Source: Zea mays (lineage: Eukaryota; Streptophyta; Magnoliopsida; Poales; Poaceae). From it: a stretch of 64,000 bases of DNA. Where the stretch lies: the NCBI RefSeq assembly GCF_902167145.1, contig NC_050099.1:60778942-60842941 (forward strand). Reading direction: 5' to 3'. Below the pieces are notes generated by a model. It had not been told where the DNA came from, did no database searches, and saw nothing but the letters and a program-made list of their open reading frames with translations. Made by a program: the position numbers and the translations under genes. The first letter of the stretch is position 1; each line of letters begins with the position of its first letter. Shown piece by piece: positions 11,334-21,193 of this stretch.

Positions 11334-12660
11334 AATACATGGGCTCTCTACTTTCTCTTTAGAAAAAACATCTTTGCCTTTTGAAGATTGGCCACCTTCG
11401 TTAGTACCCTTCGTGGTTGGCATAAACCCAGTCAGCATCAAACCCAAAGGACTTAGAGTGGAGAATGGTAATGGTTGGGTCATTACCCCAAGAATCTGTA
11501 TACAGTCCAAAGATGAAGTGGTTGTAGCACTCCCTTTCCCTTGCTCTTGCGCAGTAAAAGTCTTCTTCGCAGAAGTCCTAGCTTTCTTCTTTTCTTGGCC
11601 CGAAGATGGCTCCTCGTCTTTCTCGGACTCATCATCACTCTCTGTATCAGCGTCGATAGTTTTCTTCGATGCTTTGCTAGCACCCTTAACAACTCTTTTT
11701 CTCTTCTCTCCAGCTTCGATGTTGAATGTGGGATCAACGTAGTCCGGGTACTAAAACCTATGGTATTCATAACTCTGTCAAGTTGAAGCTTCCCCTGACT
11801 CTCAAAGACGGATGACATATCTTCGTGCTCCCTAGTCAAATAATTCATGCATATCTCATTGCATTTCTCCTCTATCAATCTCATCCACCCGGTCGAAGGA
11901 GCTTTATACGAAGATTGCCCTTTAAAATCAAAAGCTAGCGTGACAAGTTCTCCGTCCTTCGATCTCACTTCCTTCGAGAGTTTCCACCCAGTCCGAGTAG
12001 GGAAGATGTTATAGGAAAGTGCCTCTTGAATTAAATCTCAAGATCCAATCTTTTCGATGACTGTATTAAAGGTTTTGTAGCACTCGTCAGCAGCTTCCTT
12101 CCATTCACACTTCGGTTATTTTAGACTGAAGCTAATCTTTAGAGGGATCATCAACATACCCTTGAACTCTTCATGATGTTTAGAATCCACTTCGGCATAA
12201 AATCACTCCTTTCTGCAATAACCGTGCCACTTGGTTTGGTATGCAAGAACTGGACTAGTTGTGTCCTTGCGATATACAAAGTTGTAGCATCCGAAGTTGT
12301 TGTGGAGGCCTATATGATCCTTAGCCTTTGTCTGTTAATGTAAATCATGAACTATCTAGAATGCATCAACATCGGTGCGAACTCCTTGCTTTGCATGGCC
12401 CAAATAAAAACACCAAGGCGAACTATTGCATTTGGTGTTAACTGATGCATATACACCTCATACCGCTACAATACCTTCCCAATCATCTTGTACATAGGAA
12501 GCCAAAGTCCTACCTTGAAAAAGCTCTTATAGACGACAACTTCGTCTTTCCTTGGACTTGGGGTTGTTTCATCCCCAAGGAGGCGCACATTGACCTTGTT
12601 GCTAAAGTAGCCAAGCTTCTTCACCGACTGCAAGTCTTTTTCCTTCCGAATAGAGTGGGC
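11334..12660 (-). pseudogene. Second, decayed copy of the antisense PF04195-type gene
   Basis: Minus-strand fragments parallel the gene at 6656-9813. The best is 11968-11483, where LVTLAFDFKG, WMRLIEEKCNE and VFESQGKLQLDRVMNTIGF match LVRLKYTF, WLKCIEATSDE and TFESRKKKRLNRVFDAIGF. Further upstream, around 12560-12340, text corresponding to the YEVYMHQLTPNAIVRLG and F-W-QS motifs is recognisable between stops and frameshifts. The gene is truncated at 11334 by the Sirevirus insertion. It must belong to another, older gypsy element whose LTRs I cannot find in the window. Confidence 0.7.
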
Positions 12661-12744
12661 AGTTAATGTTTAAAAAATATGCACATTGTCATCTCAGCTT
12701 GTACTTATGCCAACATTGCTTAATTGTCCCCTAATTGTTTTTAG
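12661..12744 (+). other. Junction and intron-like sequence before the Myb/SANT-like remnant
   Basis: This is short AT-rich sequence ending in TTGTTTTTAG|GAAATC, a good plant splice acceptor. The exon upstream is not visible, presumably lost to the older transposon on the left. Confidence 0.4.
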
Positions 12745-13306
12745 GAAATCCTAGGGTGTGCAAAGTTTAAGAAAGGCATTCTACAAAATGATGCATATCT
12801 TACCAAGATGTTCGATAAGATTATAAATGATGAGAGCGACCATTGGAATCCTATGACTAAGAACCCAATCATACCAGATAGTCAAGAGCCTATAATTAAT
12901 CTTAATGATGATTTTGCAGATGATGAATGTGAAATTCCTAATGAGTTTCCATCTGCTCCTAGTGATGTAGTTAAGGAGGTTTCTCCATCATATGGTAATG
13001 GCAAGAAAAGACCTCGCTTTGTCTTAGGAAAATAAAGACAAGCCCTGCAGTTGTTATGCAAGAACAAGTACAAGGATTGCGGATTCCGCTAACGTAATTG
13101 TGGCAAAGAACATTGGAGAGGTCACTATCAAACAAGTTATGGAATTAGTTGTGTCTTGTGGGGCACCAATTGGTAGAAATAAGTATTTCATTGCTAGCAA
13201 GATTTTTATCAAGTGAGAGCAAAGAAAGATGTTCATGACCCTAGATACTGATGAGAGTAGGTTTCTTTGGCTTAAAAGGCACTATAATGAGCAATACAAT
13301 GCATGA
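12745..13306 (+). pseudogene. Myb/SANT-like (L10-interacting MYB type) gene remnant, C-terminal part
   Basis: An open stretch from 12745 reads GCAKFKKGILQNDAYLTKMFD and then NLNDDFADDECEIP, to a stop at 13035. In another frame from about 13094, IKQVMELVVSCGAPIG, KYFIASKIFIK and MFMTLDTDESRFLWLKRHY follow, to a stop at 13306. The order is a linker after a Myb/SANT-like domain and then a helical C-terminal box ending in 'MF.TL....R..WL'. It resembles plant Myb/SANT-like proteins such as the L10-interacting MYB group, also related to PIF/Harbinger ORF1. One frameshift and an in-frame TGA near 13215 make it a pseudogene. The DNA-binding domain itself is not in the window. Confidence 0.6.
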
Positions 13307-14530
13307 AAAAGCTAATTTCAGCATTCTATTCGACGCTTATCTGTGTTAGAATAATTTATGTAATACACTATTTGTTTTATCTATAATATACTGTTAGTTC
13401 TATTGTTGTCCTGTTCACAAATATTTATGAGGGTTGTTGTATCTTCCTTGTCAAATTGTTGTATCTACCTCCCCACTGCAAATATGTACACAACATAAAT
13501 TGACGCCTGGCTTTGCATAAAATTCAGTTTTTTTCATACGATGGTTATTGCATAATTACTAAAATTGTAGATTCAGTTTGTTGCAAGTTATGTAGGTATA
13601 CAGGCACATCTTAGTATTGTAAGTATTGATGCAATGTGTTTTTGTTTTGTTGATATTGCTCATATTCTGTTTTCTTGGTTTTGTTTTATGTTGTTTCAGC
13701 AGTTACCATTTATGTGCCTTTGCAAGCTAATGGTAGTAATTTTGATGGATCATTTTTAACCTTGAACACCACATCATACTTCTTCTTTTGTTTTCTTACA
13801 TTTTTATTGTTATGTCCCACTGTAATTGACCAATAAATATTGGCTAGCCTGGATATCCATGATGTTCTTTCTTTCTAAGGAAGGATAATCTCATTTGTGT
13901 ATAAAAGATAGCATTGTATGCTTGCAGATAATCTATATTTCATCTGCTAAAGTTTCATAACATTCTTTATGGTCACAGTGGTGGATGGAAAAAGATTGAG
14001 CAGATCATGGCATACATTCCGATTATGATCCCACATGCAAAGCATGTTCAACAGTGCGCCATTTTTATCGATCCCATGTTTTTCTTCTTACTATCAGTAC
14101 ACCAAGTTATGTTAGACAAAAATTTCAGTATGGGTTAGATCTCTTCGTGCTTCTTATACGCATTTGGTTACTGCATTTTGTTAGTCACCCCTGCTGTAAT
14201 TTTGATCAGATCTATCCACTTTTTGTTTGTTTGATTCTGTCAAATACATGATGGGAAATGCGTAGTGTTAAATAGAAACATTGCTACAAGACTTGCTGTT
14301 GTGAGAATTGTGACTGATATTATTTGTTTCTTGCACATGCTACTTTAGGTAAGTACATCATCCTTTTACTCTTCCATATTAGCTTTTATATTTTATTTTT
14401 TATAAAATATCCAATTGGCAAACTTGATGTAGTTCTAAAAAGAACCTCAGTAATAGTGATAGATTAATGAAATGTTGTTTTCTTTTGGGATTGGTACACT
14501 AAAGTAGGTAATATTTGCAAAAGATGCACT
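13307..14530. other. AT-rich sequence without recognisable genes
   Basis: About 1.2 kb of T-rich, intron- or UTR-like DNA follows the Myb/SANT-like remnant. It has splice-site-like pieces (for example TTTCAGCAG near 13700) but no open frame above 65 codons that I recognise. It may be 3' UTR or intron sequence of the remnant. Confidence 0.4.
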
Positions 14531-14725
14531 CATGATGTTGCTCGCCAGCGCGTCCGCGAGCGTTTCACGTCGGTGGCAAAAGGCGTTGTAGGCGCGGCCT
14601 CCCCATTCATGGGCCTGTTCTCACGCAAGAAAATGATGGCCGGTGTTTTCCCTATGGCTACACGATCTAGTAATGGCGGCCGAATGAAGAAGTTAGCGGC
14701 AATTATGCTCTCTATCTCTTCTCTA
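14531..14725. other. Short GC-rich island, unassigned
   Basis: This is GC-rich (CGCGTCCGCGAGCG, GGCGCGGCCTCC) between AT-rich neighbours. Both strands are open for about 60 codons. It could be an exon fragment of an unidentified gene. It ends at the proposed Helitron 5' terminus. Confidence 0.3.
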
Positions 14726-14731
14726 TCTCTA

Positions 14732-14805
14732 CTACTTGACTGGGTAATTTCTTGAAAACGTGTAGTGCGGCAATCTGCTAAACTGCTCTCCTTGTTTATT
14801 CCTTT
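14732..14805 (+). repeat. 74-bp repeat, copy 1 (Helitron 5' end)
   Basis: This segment starts six bases inside the proposed Helitron end. It recurs without gaps at 54775-54848 with about five mismatches. Both copies are outside the nested retrotransposons. Confidence 0.8.
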
Positions 14806-14928
14806 GCAACGAAGAGGCTGCAAGGTCATGATAATGATTAGTGTTATTCTTGTTTCTTCTCCCTTCATATTAATCTCCAGTGACATTTATAAGATTCAGG
14901 GTTATGTTTCTCTTATATTCCAATATCC

Positions 14929-15944
14929 TGTTGGATTTATGGGCTAGGCCCAATTGAGAAATTCAATTAAATCCTAGAAAAATCTCAAAAGCCCATGTAT
15001 GGGTATGGCTAGGGAATGGTGGAACAAATAGTGCCATATTGCTAGTCCAAGTAGAGTGAAACTAGTTTAAATATGGAGGCTACACTCACTCACCAAGTCA
15101 TGGATGAGAGGAGAGAGTGTGGAGAACCACACGCGCTCGCCCGCCTCGCCTCGCCTCGCCTCGCCTCTCCTCGCTGGGGCGGGGCGAGGCGAAGGGCGTG
15201 GGCGCATGACATGCACGTGAATGGTCAGCTGAAATCTGGCCCCTCGCCTTGCAGGGGAGCGACTTCCTTTTGCCATTTTATTTTTTGGTTGATTGGTTGT
15301 TAAGTTTAGAGCCCTAACCGATCGCGATAAGGATCTGAACTGTTATCGAAACGCGAGTCTATCGGTTCGTGGATAACGTGCAGATCGGATCGCGGATTGA
15401 TATCAGTTCGCGGACACGGCTCTATAGGCGCCTGGCAGCCAACGTCAAACCCATCCCAAGACAAGTTAGGTTTTCGACTCTGCTCACAACTGTGCCGCCA
15501 GCGTAGTTCTCTTCATCCCGACCGCTGACGTGCATCTGCGTTCGGGAGAGCAGGTCTCCGGAACCCTTCGCCTTCGAGATCCTGCACCAGGAATAAGGTT
15601 TTTGGGAAGCGTCCTCACGTGACTCCTCGCGATCTTGTCGTCGACCCTGCTGCTTCGACGTCATCGGCCCTGCTGCTTCGACATCATCGGCCCCGCTGCT
15701 TCGACGTCGTCGACTCTGCTGCTTCCGGCCCACGTCGTCTACCAGTATGTCTGATCAGTACACATCATCTGATTTGACCTTATACTTCAGTTCATCTGTT
15801 ATGGTAGAGGTGTGTTGCATTTTTATAATTATGCTGTTAGATAACCTGCTAGATTACTTGTTGTGGAACAGACACCTAGACTATTTATTTTTGGTCATGA
15901 TATATATTCGGAATTTAATCTAGAAAATGTCTAATATTTCAACA
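14929..15944 (+). repeat. 5' LTR of copia A
   Basis: It starts TGTTGGATTTATGGGC and ends ATATTTCAACA. It holds a (CCTCG)n run at about 15143-15175 that is shorter in the 3' LTR. The TATA box is damaged: CTCTATAGGCG at 15420-15430, where the 3' LTR has CCTATATAAGGTG. Confidence 0.93.
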
Positions 15945-15983
15945 ATCCAAAAACCTTATTGTAGTCAATTTCCTGGTTTAACT

Positions 15984-16866
15984 ATGGCTGGTTTTGCCGA
16001 TGCGCTGAAGCCAGAAAAATTCAGTGGTATGCACTTTAAGAGGTGGCAAGTCAAGGCCACGCTCTGGCTTACTACTATGAACGTGTTCCATGTTAGTAAA
16101 GGCAAACCTGAGGGTGTACTGACTCCTGAAGAGGAGAAAAAGTACGACCAGGCCAATACTATTTTTACGGGAGCAGTTGTTAGCGTCCTTGTTGACCGTC
16201 TGGTTGATGCGAATATGAAGCACACAGACGGAAAGAGTTGTGTGATGCACTTACTACTAAGTATGGTGCATTAGATGCTGGTAGTGTCTTGTATATCATG
16301 GAGAGCTTTCATTGTTATAAGATGGCTGATAATCGCTCTATTGTAGAGCAAGCTCATGAAATACACTATATAGCCAAGGAGCTCGACCACCTTAAGATTG
16401 TCCTTCCTGACTGATTTGTGGTTGGATGCATTATTGCAAAGTTGCCTTCTACATGGAGGAACTTCACCATATCCCTGAAACATAAGAGACATGAGATATC
16501 GGTTTAAAATCTGATAGCGTCTCTGGATGTTGAGAAAGCTCGGGCTAAGGACACGGGATCTAAAGGAGGCAAGGGCCACTCCAGCGCCAACATGGTTCAG
16601 AAGAACCACAACAAGGGCAAAGGGAAGACAAAATCTAACAAGCCCAACAAAACTACCAACTTCAAGAAGAAGAAGAACAAGGCTAAACTGACATGTTTCG
16701 CATGTGGTGAGACGAGTAATTTTGCCAAGGACTGTCCTGATCGAGCGGATCGTCGTGGCAAAAAGGGCAATGTCAACAAAGTGGTCGCTAGTAATGAGGG
16801 AGACAAAGGGTATGGTAATCTACCTTTCATCTTCTCGGTACTTCAATCACCTAGTTGGTGGCTTGA
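15984..16866 (+). pseudogene. Ty1/copia gag of element A (broken, cut by element B)
   Basis: ATG at 15984 opens MAGFADALKPEKFSG..F..W, followed by the copia-type gag region. The frame is lost near 16240, continues with YIMESFHCYKMADN text, and has stops near 16412 and 16504. It ends with a Lys-rich stretch and a zinc knuckle CFACGETSNFAKDC, in which the metal-binding His is replaced by Asn. The text SPSWWLD before 16866 is the start of protease, where element B inserted. Only 39 bp separate the LTR from this ATG. I see no TGGTATCAGAGC primer site there. Confidence 0.82.
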
Positions 16867-18100
16867 TGAGAGCACCTAGAGGGGGGGTGAATAGGTGATC
16901 CTGTAAAATTTAACACTAATAGCCACAAAACTTAGTTATTAAAGTTAGAACGACTAAGTAGCGTGAAACGAGCTCTTGTGAACACAAACAATCAAAGAGA
17001 AAGCACACAAGAGACACGTGATTTTTATCTCGTGGTTCGGCCAAGTAACACTTGCCTACATCCACGTTGTGGCGTCCCAATGGACGAGGGTTGCACTCAA
17101 CCCCTTTCAAGTGATCCGATGATGAACTTTAATACCATGGTTTTTCCTTTCTTTGTTTTTCTCCCTTTTGCGAGGAATCTCCACAACTTGGAGCCTCTTG
17201 CCCTTACAATGATGATCACAAAAGAAGCACAGAAGTAAGGGCGGGGAGAGCAACACACACAATACTCAAATCACAGCACAATCACGCACACAAGTCACAA
17301 CTTTACCTCAAAAACGCAACCCACGGGGTTCACAACTCAAATGGAGCTCAAGTCACTATCTCAAGGAATCAAATGCGCGAAGTGGGAGTCTTGGAGTCTT
17401 AGAATGTTTCTAGTAATCTTGGGTGACTCCTCCATGCTCCTAGGGGTCCCTTTTATAGCCCCAAGGCAGCTAGGAGCCGTTGGAGGCCGACAAGGAAGGC
17501 CAAAGTTGCCTTCTATCGGGTGGTGCACCGGACAGTCCGGTGCACCACCGGACATTCACTATAGACGGTCCGGTGCGGATCTCCTTCCTTTTCTGGCGCA
17601 GATGACCGTTGCAGCGCCGGGCCAGTTGGAGCACCGGACACTGTCCGGTGCCGCCTGCCGACTGTTGGCGTGGGCCACGCGTCGCCCGCGGATTGCGCGG
17701 CCGACCGTTGCGCTAGCGGTCGTTGGCTCACCGGACAGTCCGGTGCACCACCGACAGTCCGTTGAATTATAGTCGTACGCCGCCGATTTTTCTCGAGAGT
17801 GGCCTGTTCACCGGAGGCTGGCCTGGCGCACCGGACATTGTCCGGTGTGCCAAGCCGAGCTAGACTTCGGTTGTACCAAGCCAAGTCTTTTGCATTTCCT
17901 TTCTTCTCTTCTTTTCTCTGTTTCTAGCACTTAGACCATATATGTTAGTACTCAAAACAATGTGCTAAGTCTAGAAACATACCTTGTTACATGATTTGCA
18001 CTTCTTGCTTGTTTGGCACATAATCAACTCACTTAATATGTGTTGGACACTTAATCACCAAAACATTATGGAAATGGCCCAAGGGCACATTTCCCTTTCA
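16867..18100 (-). repeat. 3' LTR of Sirevirus B
   Basis: It is 1234 bp with plus-strand ends TGAGAGCACC and CCCTTTCA. It contains CCGGACAGTCCGGTGC palindromes at about 17520-17870, fewer than its sister LTR, and TATA (minus) at 17451-17460. In a sampled ~480 bp it differs from the 5' LTR at about 18 sites (3.7 percent). Confidence 0.94.
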
Positions 18101-18978
18101 ATCTCCCCCTTTTGGTGATTTATGCCAACACATAAAAAAGCAACAAAAATAAGTGCAACATCGATGCAAATAAGGACCAAATTGTTTTTACTCTATTTTA
18201 GAATATTTGGATCATTCTTTGCCACCACTTGGTTTGTTTTTGCAAATCAAATTCATTTTTCTATCTCTAAGTCAAACACACTTGTTTAGGCACAAAGAGA
18301 GATATTCCAATGGAAAAAATTGATCGAGTGCCAAAAACTCCCCCTTTTTCCCATAATCATAACTTCTCCCCCACAAGAGACCAAAATTTGCAATAAGAGT
18401 ATTTTGGACAAATAAAAAAACTCTAACTCTACTATTTTCAAAATTCTCAAGTGGTAGCTGATCCATTTGCTTTGGCCTTAACTTCTCCCCCTTTGGCATC
18501 AAGCACCAAAACAGGATCATTCTTGGCCCTTTAACCCCATTGCCTCACCAAAATTGTCAATTAAGAGCAAAAGGCAATAAGGGCATAATAATGAACTTGG
18601 AGGTGAGTACACTAATACCGGAGTGCAGTGGAAGTCTTTGCATGGTCCAAGTTCACCTTTCCCTTTCAATTCACCTTTGAGATTACATCAAATACACTCA
18701 AACACAAAGGTTAGTCTCAAAGGATCAAGTTGTAGCACTTCTCCCCCTAAATATGTGCATCATTCACACATGGACTTGTGAGGTCTAGGGATCCCTTGCA
18801 CAACTTGAGCACCATACATAAGCAACAAGTTGCATAAATGTATAAGTAACATGATCAAAGGCATAAAACACATGTATGCTATAGATCAATCCAAGTTACG
18901 CGAATCTAAGACATTTAGCTCACTACGCAGCCTGCAAAAGGTTTTCTCATCTAATGGCTTGGTAAAGATATCGGCTAG
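18101..18978 (-). other. Sirevirus B 3' spacer with PPT and extra PPT-like motifs
   Basis: The PPT, CCAAAAGGGGGAGAT on the minus strand, touches the LTR at 18101. Further GGGGGAG motifs occur near 18343, 18366, 18484 and 18742. Repeated PPT-like motifs between RNase H and the LTR are a reported Sirevirus trait. There is no coding potential. Confidence 0.75.
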
Positions 18979-21188
18979 CTAGTTCTCGGTGCTAATATGG
19001 AACACCTCGATATCTCCCTTTTGCTGGTGGTCTCTAAGAAAGTGATGTCGGATGTCTATGTGCTTAGTGCGGCTGTGTTCAACAGGATTATCTGCCATGC
19101 GGATTGCACTCTCATTGTCACATAGGAGTGGGACTTTGCTCAGATTGTAGCCAAAGTCCGGGAGGGTTTGCCTCATCCAAAGTAGTTGCGCGCAACACTG
19201 TCCTGCGGCAACATACTCGACCTCAGCGGTGAATAGGGCAACGGAGGTTTGTTTCTTTGAACTCCAAGACACCAGGGACCTTCCTAGGAATTGGCATGTC
19301 CCTGATGTACTCTTCCTATCAACCTTGCATCTAGCATAATCGGAGTCTGAATATCCAATCAAGTCAAAGGTAGAACCCTTTGGATACCAGATCCCGAAGC
19401 AAGGCATAGACACTAACTATCTAAGAATCCGCTTAACGGCCACAAGGTGACATTCCCTTGGGTCGGATTGATATCTAGCACACATGCATACGCTAAGCAT
19501 AATATCCAGTCTACTAGCACATAAATAAAGTAATGACCCTATCATAGACCGGTATGCCTTTTGATCAACAGACTTACCTCCTTTGTTGAGGTCGACATGT
19601 CCATCGGTTCCCATTGGTGTCTTCGCAGGCTTGGCATCCTTCATCCCAAACCGCTTGAGAAGATCTTGAGTGTACTTCGTTTGGGAGATGAAGGTGCTGT
19701 CCTTGAGTTGCTTCACTTGGAACCCAAGGAAGTAGTTCAACTCGCCCATCATTGACATCTCAAATTTTTGAGTCATCACCCTGCTAAACTCCTCACAAGA
19801 CTTTTGATTAGTAGAACCAAATATTATGTCATCGACATAAATTTGGCACACAAAAAGGTCACCATTACAAGTCTTAGTGAAAAGAGTGGGATCGGCTTTC
19901 CCAATCTTGAAAGCATTAGCAATTAAGAAATCTCTAAGGCATTCATACCATGCTCTTGGGGCTTGCTTAAGTCCATAGAGCGCCTTAGAGAGTTTAAACA
20001 CATGGTCGGGGTACCTGTCATCCTCAAAGCCAGGGGGTTGTTCCACGTACACCTCCTCCTTTATTGGCCCGTTGAGGAAAGCGCTCTTCACATCCATTTG
20101 AAACAACCTGAAAGAGTGGTGAGCGGCATAGGCTAATAATATTCTAATAGACTCTAGCCTATCCATAGGAGCAAAAGTCTCCTCGAAATCCAAACCTGCG
20201 ACTTGGGCATAACCTTTTGCCACAAGTCGAGCCTTTTTTCTTGTCACCACCCCGTGCTCGTCTTGTTTGTTGCAGAACACCCACTTGGTTCCCACAACAT
20301 TTTGCTTTGGACGTGGCACCAGGCTCCAAACTTCATTCCTCTTGAAGTTGTTGAGCTCTTCATGCATGGCCAACACCCAGTCCGGATCCTACAAGGCCTC
20401 TTCTACCCTGAAAGGCTCAATAGAAGAGACAAATGAGTAATGCTCACAAAAATTAGCTAAACGTGAGCGAGTTGTTACTCCCTTGCTTATGTCACCCAGA
20501 ATCTGATCGACGGGGTGATTTCTTTGAATCGTCGCTCGGACTTGAGTTGGAGGGTCCAGTGGTGCTTCTTCCTCCATAACTTGTTCTTCTTGTACTCCCC
20601 CTTGATCACACACCTCTTCTTGAGGAACCTGTCCATCATCTTGAGTAGGGGGGATGCACCATTGTTGAGGAAGAAGGTTGATCTTGCTCCTGTTGTTCCT
20701 GTGGTCGCACCTCACCTATCGCCATCGTGCGCATTGCGGCCGTCGGAAGATCATCTTCATCTATGTCATCAAGATCAACTTGCTCTCTTGGAGAGCCATT
20801 AGTCTCATCAAATACAATGTCGCCAAAGAGACTTCAACCAAACTCTATGATTTGTTGAAGACCCTATACACCTTTGTATTTGAGTCATACCCTAGAAAAA
20901 ACCCTTCTACTGCTTTGGGAGCAAATTTGGAATGCCTACCTTTCTTCACCAAAATGTAGCATTTGCTCCCAAATACACGAAAGTAAGAGACATTGGGTTT
21001 GTTACCGGTAACAAGTTTGTAGGAGGTCTTCTTGAGGAGACGATGCAGATAGAGCCGGTTTATGGCGTGGCAGGCTGTGTTCACAGCTTCCGACCAAAAC
21101 CGCTCGGGCGTCTTGAATTCTCCAAGCATCATCCTTGCCATGTCGATGAGTGTCCTGTTCTTCCTCTCTACCACACCATTTTGTTGTG
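18979..21188 (-). pseudogene. Sirevirus B pol: integrase C-terminus, reverse transcriptase, RNase H
   Basis: Minus strand from 21188: PQQNGV..ERKNRTLID and FLGYDSNTK (integrase end), then a Gln/Glu-rich linker. Reverse transcriptase (20376-19417) has [24 protein letters not shown] and the catalytic YVDDIIFGS, followed by RNase H (19413-18979) with SDSDYA, SWSSKKQ and DNESAIRMADNP. All three parts are mostly in one frame but are separated by in-frame stops (for example at 20389 and 19417), with a frame disruption near 20800. Together with 45567-46415 this is one pol gene interrupted by element C. Confidence 0.9.
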
Positions 21189-21193
21189 GTGTG

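Noticed and set aside
12445..12666. Plus-strand frame opposite the decayed antisense gene
   Set aside because: The minus strand here carries PF04195-type motifs. The plus frame is its shadow.
14054..14251. Short open frame in AT-rich sequence
   Set aside because: Composition is T-rich with a biased, hydrophobic translation and no recognisable motif. It is likely chance.
15143..15175. (CCTCG)n run as a functional repeat
   Set aside because: It is a short microsatellite in the copia A 5' LTR that differs in length in the 3' LTR. It is most simply slippage.
17500..17900. CRISPR-like array from regularly repeated CCGGACAGTCCGG units
   Set aside because: Units are self-palindromic, irregularly spaced, inside an LTR of a plant retrotransposon, and have no unique spacers.
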